A stretch of 64,000 bases of DNA. Source: Tubiluchus corallicola. Lineage: Eukaryota > Priapulida > Priapulimorpha > Priapulimorphida > Tubiluchidae. A program made the position numbers and the translations under genes. Location of the stretch: assembly GCA_030141605.1 (NCBI GenBank), contig JAQGDQ010000234.1, positions 276,001-340,000 on the forward strand. Reading direction: 5' to 3'. The notes under the pieces were generated by a model. It had not been told where the DNA came from and searched no databases. It worked only from the letters and a program-made list of their open reading frames with translations. This document shows positions 59,457-64,000 of the stretch, piece after piece. Positions within the stretch are counted from its first letter, which is position 1. Every line of letters starts with the position of its first letter.

Positions 59457-62400
59457 TTTGTTCACTTGTCTCTCAAGGCAGTACATTTCACTGTGTATCT
59501 GTGCAAGTTCTTTGATTTACGATTCACTGGGTGATAAAGGTAATGCTGTGGTAGCATATAACCGCAGGCGCTACCGAGGCTACCAGCGCATTTAAGCACT
59601 CAGGTGTGCAGACGATTCCATTTTTGCACCTTGTGGGTATGACGGGTAATCACATGATGAGCACACGCGCATGCGGAAATGTCGTAACCTGCAGCGTACA
59701 AGGCAAGTTAGGCACTCAGTCTGGTATGCGTAAACATTAAACAATAAACATATTGATGGCATTGGTACGTAAGCGCTTATCGCACTGGTTAATGGTCAAA
59801 ACAATAAACACGTCATCAGTTTAAAGCGGAAAGTGGTGTAAGAAATAAGAGCAAGTGGACGAAGTAGCTAGGCAAAATTTCTGGTCAGATAATCCCTCCG
59901 CGCAGGTGACACATACTGTCTTTAAGTGTCTTTTCTTCTCTATATGTAAACTCGATAATTTTGGTTATGTACCTGGATATATGTACTTAGATAAGATGTC
60001 TCTCAATCACACAAGAACTGTTTTATATTACCTATACCACTTTATACCCTATATTATAATTTTATACCACGCACTAAAAATTTTCGGGTGAGCAAATAAA
60101 GTCGTAAGACCTGACAAAAACAGGGAATGGCGCTAACTGTAATTTACGATTCGTAAATATGACGTTGCACCAAATTTCATATAATTTCCTACCCTGGGAA
60201 CTTTGGTCACAAAACAATTAATTAAAGCCTCATCCGACTCTAGATTTCATTTTTCTCCATATTTTATTTCAACTTTTGCAGTCCTGCAATCTACTAACAC
60301 GATAAAAACTTTTTTGCTATTATCTAAATGCCTAAAGTAAATTTAATGTGTATTCATGAAATAAGATTTGGCTTACTTTCCATTGCTGTTTGGCACTCTG
60401 ATGTACAACGAAGACAGAACGGACTTGCATACCAATGCACGTTATAATTCTTGGAATTGGAGACGGGTTAAACTGTCCTTAATCTCTTCCCAAAGGCAAA
60501 ATATGAAATGAATACATGTACTATTATAATGTGAAATCGGAGATCGCAGTGGTATTCTGAAATAAAATTCTGGAGGAAATACAGAACTTTCAAGGAAGAT
60601 TCAATTATCGCTAATTTAGGCCAATGTTTGCCAATAACGGCGTGTTATCCAAAAAAAATTAATAACTAAAATTAAAGAATTTGTTCGTTAATAAAGAATT
60701 ATTTCAGAAAATAAGTTAGTCTAATGACCTTAACCTGTGATGGGAAAACTTAATGAAAAGATCTATGGAAGTTGGCTCAATATAGAAAACATAATAACTA
60801 CACTGTATATGACTGATAACCAAGAGAATCACCACTTCTCTTAAAACGTTATGTGCAGGATTCTGGTGTCGCCACCTACTACCGATTATGCAAAAGTATT
60901 ATACAAATACAGGTGCGGGCGTACTTTACATACAAGTTAAATAAATTACATAAATGTTAAAAACGAACTCAGTCGATTTTATGGAAACCTATTTTATTCA
61001 AATTAATTATTAAGGCAATCATACACATGTGAATATACAATGGGATGATTCTGTCACTTCAAAATAGTAAAATTTTAAGAAGGAATTAAAACAACAAAAT
61101 TTGAATAAATTACGTAACGAAAAGCACATTCAACAAATAAATTATATACATTCTTAGGACACTATTAGTGCAATGACACGCACAATAATAATAATAATAA
61201 TAATAATAAACATCATCGCTCAATCCAAAGTAAGAGATTATGTACGTTTCGTTTTATTGCTCACAAACGTCAGATCACAGTAACATTGTGTCTGCAGAAA
61301 AAGAGAAAACACTGTTGGGTAACTTGGGTTTACCTAACTCTAACCTATTACAAACAGAAACAAAAGTTTTAGGTTTTATGTATTATGTCATTCTAGACTT
61401 ATCATAAGTTAGTATATTAACAGTATTCTTATAGTCAACATAGTCCTACTAATCTTTTTAATAAGTAATATATCATCTTATTTCATTCTTGCTCCAGCTA
61501 AAAAAATCATAAAATCCATCCATGTGAAATACATTTGTTACACATTTGACTGTATGGTTTGAATTTAAGACATTAACAATTAAATCTGCCAATGCCTAAA
61601 CGCACTAAGAAACTATCACCATTGAAAGAGACAAAATCGATAACAATAAGTAAACTAAATTTCATCAACCAAGAATCCTGGTGCAGGCCGATAATTAAAG
61701 AAATTAGGACCGGAAAAGCAGGATATATAAACTCACACTTAAATGTCAATATTTTTTCATCCCAAGCAGAGATCATTATCAAAATTGGTTTAGAGTTTAA
61801 AAACGTGACCTAGAAATGTTCATTTATTAACACTAAAATTGTACAACTACAATGCAATTAGTATTTATGACAAATGCAATTAACAAAGTATTAAAACAAA
61901 AGAAAGCTTATAATTTAATTAGAAAATGAAAATAAAATAAAATAAATTTCAACAAAGTATCCAAAAAAGAAATATGCGATGAAAATGACAAGTAATTTTG
62001 GAGAATAACACTAAATCCCAAATTACTCCAAACGTAAACCACTTCATAAAGTGATAAGCTGTCAGAAATTGAGCTGCATAACTTGCATATGATAAATTAT
62101 GGCAAACTACACGAAATATAGGTATCATCTGCAGCATGATCAATCAAATCAGATAATCATTGTCATTATGATGGATATTCAAAGACGCTCCCAGAACTGT
62201 TTCGTTAAAACAATAAAATTCGTTAAATAAAAACCAAAAAGCATTTTTTAATATCTACTCAACAATAAGTTACTCTGTTCTCAGATAACTAGCCACCAAC
62301 CTAACTGAAAATTTTTTATCAGTACATTTTCCATGTTACTACACAAAAGTTTCTAGGCTGTTTTCTTGTCTATGAAGATTTTTGCTAACAGCTTTGGAAA

Positions 62401-63251
62401 CATTAACATTGAACTTTACTTTTGTTTACACACCAGTTGTTCCTATACTTATTTTGTTAGGGATATCCATAAATAGAGTTGTGAATTACTCTTATTAATT
62501 TCTAATTCCTGAACAGTGATTTTTTTTAACATTATGTACACTTCAGTGCTTAGTAGTATCATGAAAGTGCTCCTTACAACGCTGCAAAGCACACACCTGT
62601 TTATGCTATGCTTCTAAGAATTTAACTTCTACTGCATGCTCAAGCATAACACTTAAACTCTTCTCTGCAATACATTGGCGTACCAAAAGTGGTACAACGT
62701 ACAAAACAAGAGCTGATAACGTATTGCACACTGTACACAATGCACGTGATAATACATGCGTGTGTGTGTGTGTGTACACATTATGCTAGTGTGTACACAT
62801 ACCGACTGTTTACTGATTACATTTTCAGCAGCAGTGCAAGAAAAAGGTCCTGCGTCATCTTCAAATCAACTTTAGTTACAAAATTAACTTTTCATAATTA
62901 AAATTTTAACTAAATTCATTATTGTTGAACACAGAACATAACAAACTTTATAAACACCAACTCATAGTAAAACAATAATAAAAGACCAAAATTAAAATGT
63001 AGAAACACAAATTAGTAAAAATACAATTAGTAAAAGCAAATACTTTACCAATACATTTCATTGAACAAAAAATCCAAAATTTGAAAAATGTATTATCTGT
63101 GATGCATTACCTATTTTAATCAGGTAATCAGAGTCTCAGATATACACCTTTCGGAAGTCTACAGGTGTGTTAGCCATTTACTACTAACTATCCATTAATA
63201 TTGGATTGTAATTTTTGAATTTACTTTCAAAATGGTGTTGTGGAATGTAAG
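59457..63251. other. FAM43 upstream region and downstream flank of the next gene
   Basis: The part next to FAM43 (about 59540-59700) is richer in CG than the rest and is the likely promoter area. An (AAT)n microsatellite lies at about 61183-61209. The right part may be the 3' UTR of the minus-strand gene whose last exon starts at 63340. No other gene was recognised. Confidence 0.4.
61183..61209. repeat. (AAT)n microsatellite
   Basis: An uninterrupted AAT trinucleotide run of about nine units. Confidence 0.9.
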
Positions 63252-63340
63252 CTATCCCTGGTCTTTCTCTAGTTTTTCACTACCATTCAATGAGCTGCTA
63301 TTTCGCTTTGGAGACTGTGTAAGTGCAGATCTTTCGGCGG
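63252..63340 (-). CDS. Probable last exon of an unrecognised minus-strand gene
   Basis: On the minus strand a T-rich stretch and TATCTAG acceptor lead into a 29-codon frame entered in phase 2 (two leading bases). It encodes AERSALTQSPKRNSSSLNGS, then EKLEKDQG and a TAG stop. The hydrophilic, serine- and lysine-rich composition is typical of a protein's C-terminal tail and unlike chance AT-rich translation. The rest of the gene would lie beyond the right edge or in exons I could not recognise. Not assigned to a family. Confidence 0.4.
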
Positions 63341-64000
63341 CTAGATAAAAATGAAAATCAAACACCATTAAAACTATATTTTTTTGAAGAGTATTTTGGA
63401 TTTGTACTTTGGATTGTGATGAAAGCAAGTCTAATTTTGTGATAAAGAAAAGCAAAAAATATTGTTAAATCTGGCCACGAGGAAAATAATGTTAAAAAAA
63501 TGCTGAGACATACTCAACTGCTACAGCAGCTATTGAATAACTGAGCCAAAAAACTCAAGCAAGTCGCAAAATCAGATGTGTAGGTTGGGCAGTTAAGAAG
63601 AGCCACCACACCTTGCTAATCTTAAAAGTACTTATAAACCTGCTGAGTTTAATTTATTAAGTGATTAGTGATAGCTTTTGAACCATTTTCTACAGTAGTA
63701 GGACTGTGAAAAAGACCAGAACTGTAAAAGGAAAGCAAACAGAAGAAAAGTTCAAAATTCACCCAGTAAACTTATGTCAACCCTTTTAAAACCGCAGGAA
63801 TGCATACATGTTTGACTTCTTAAGCAGTTTACAGTAAAATCACAGGCAACTATGTAGCTCGATCAGGAAATGCCAGCATATTTTCCCATAGAGAATTTTG
63901 TCCTCTGAATTAAATTTAAATAAGACATTACGATATACAGAAGAGGAACACAGAACTATACATCAATGAATGAAAATTGTCTTTTTTATACGTGTTCACC
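63341..64000. other. Probable intron of the unrecognised minus-strand gene
   Basis: AT-rich sequence to the window edge with no further exon recognised. Confidence 0.3.

Noticed and set aside
1-64000. tRNA, rRNA, snRNA genes and CRISPR arrays
   Set aside because: No cloverleaf with A and B boxes, rRNA-like block or regularly spaced identical repeat was recognised by eye; a covariance-model search would be needed to exclude small RNAs fully.

Overview
This is an AT-rich animal nuclear DNA window. Every recognisable protein is a metazoan or eukaryotic one, most genes are split by GT-AG introns, and the spaces between genes are full of decayed non-LTR retrotransposons and short inverted-repeat DNA transposons. 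Gene content, intron sizes of roughly 0.1 to 2.5 kb and the mix of mobile elements suggest an invertebrate. I cannot name the phylum from the sequence.

Six genes can be named. They are the 3' end of IFT81 (plus strand, 866-1088), PIGZ/SMP3 GPI mannosyltransferase 4 (minus, 2578-4735), a TauD-like Fe(II)/2-oxoglutarate dioxygenase (minus, 6733-10502, five exons), LRR1 (minus, 12974-14245, coding region intronless), SASS6/SAS-6 (plus, 26638-39694, 17 coding exons, 680 residues) and a FAM43-type PTB-domain protein (minus, 57869-59398, intronless). A probable last exon of an unrecognised minus-strand gene lies at 63252-63340. An unassigned exon-like reading frame sits inside SASS6 intron 4.

The rest is mainly mobile DNA. 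From 15.9 to 25.7 kb there are two inverted-repeat elements, a possible solo LTR, two plus-strand LINE remnants and two minus-strand LINE remnants. Inside SASS6 introns there are four inverted-repeat elements: two pogo/mariner-like, one hAT-like with a perfect 8-bp target duplication, and one of uncertain type. From 46 to 56 kb there are a degenerate TTCGCCAGT tandem array, a LINE 3' end flanked by direct repeats, a PIF/Harbinger element (TTA duplication, transposase remnant) split by a 2.7-kb LINE, and another LINE remnant.

Functionally, IFT81 (intraflagellar transport) and SAS-6 (centriole cartwheel) both serve cilium and centriole assembly. They lie about 26 kb apart but show no sign of joint regulation. 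The other genes act in GPI-anchor synthesis, CUL2 ubiquitin ligase targeting, small-molecule oxidation and PTB-type adaptor function, and look like independent neighbours. No prokaryotic, CRISPR, tRNA or rRNA feature was recognised.
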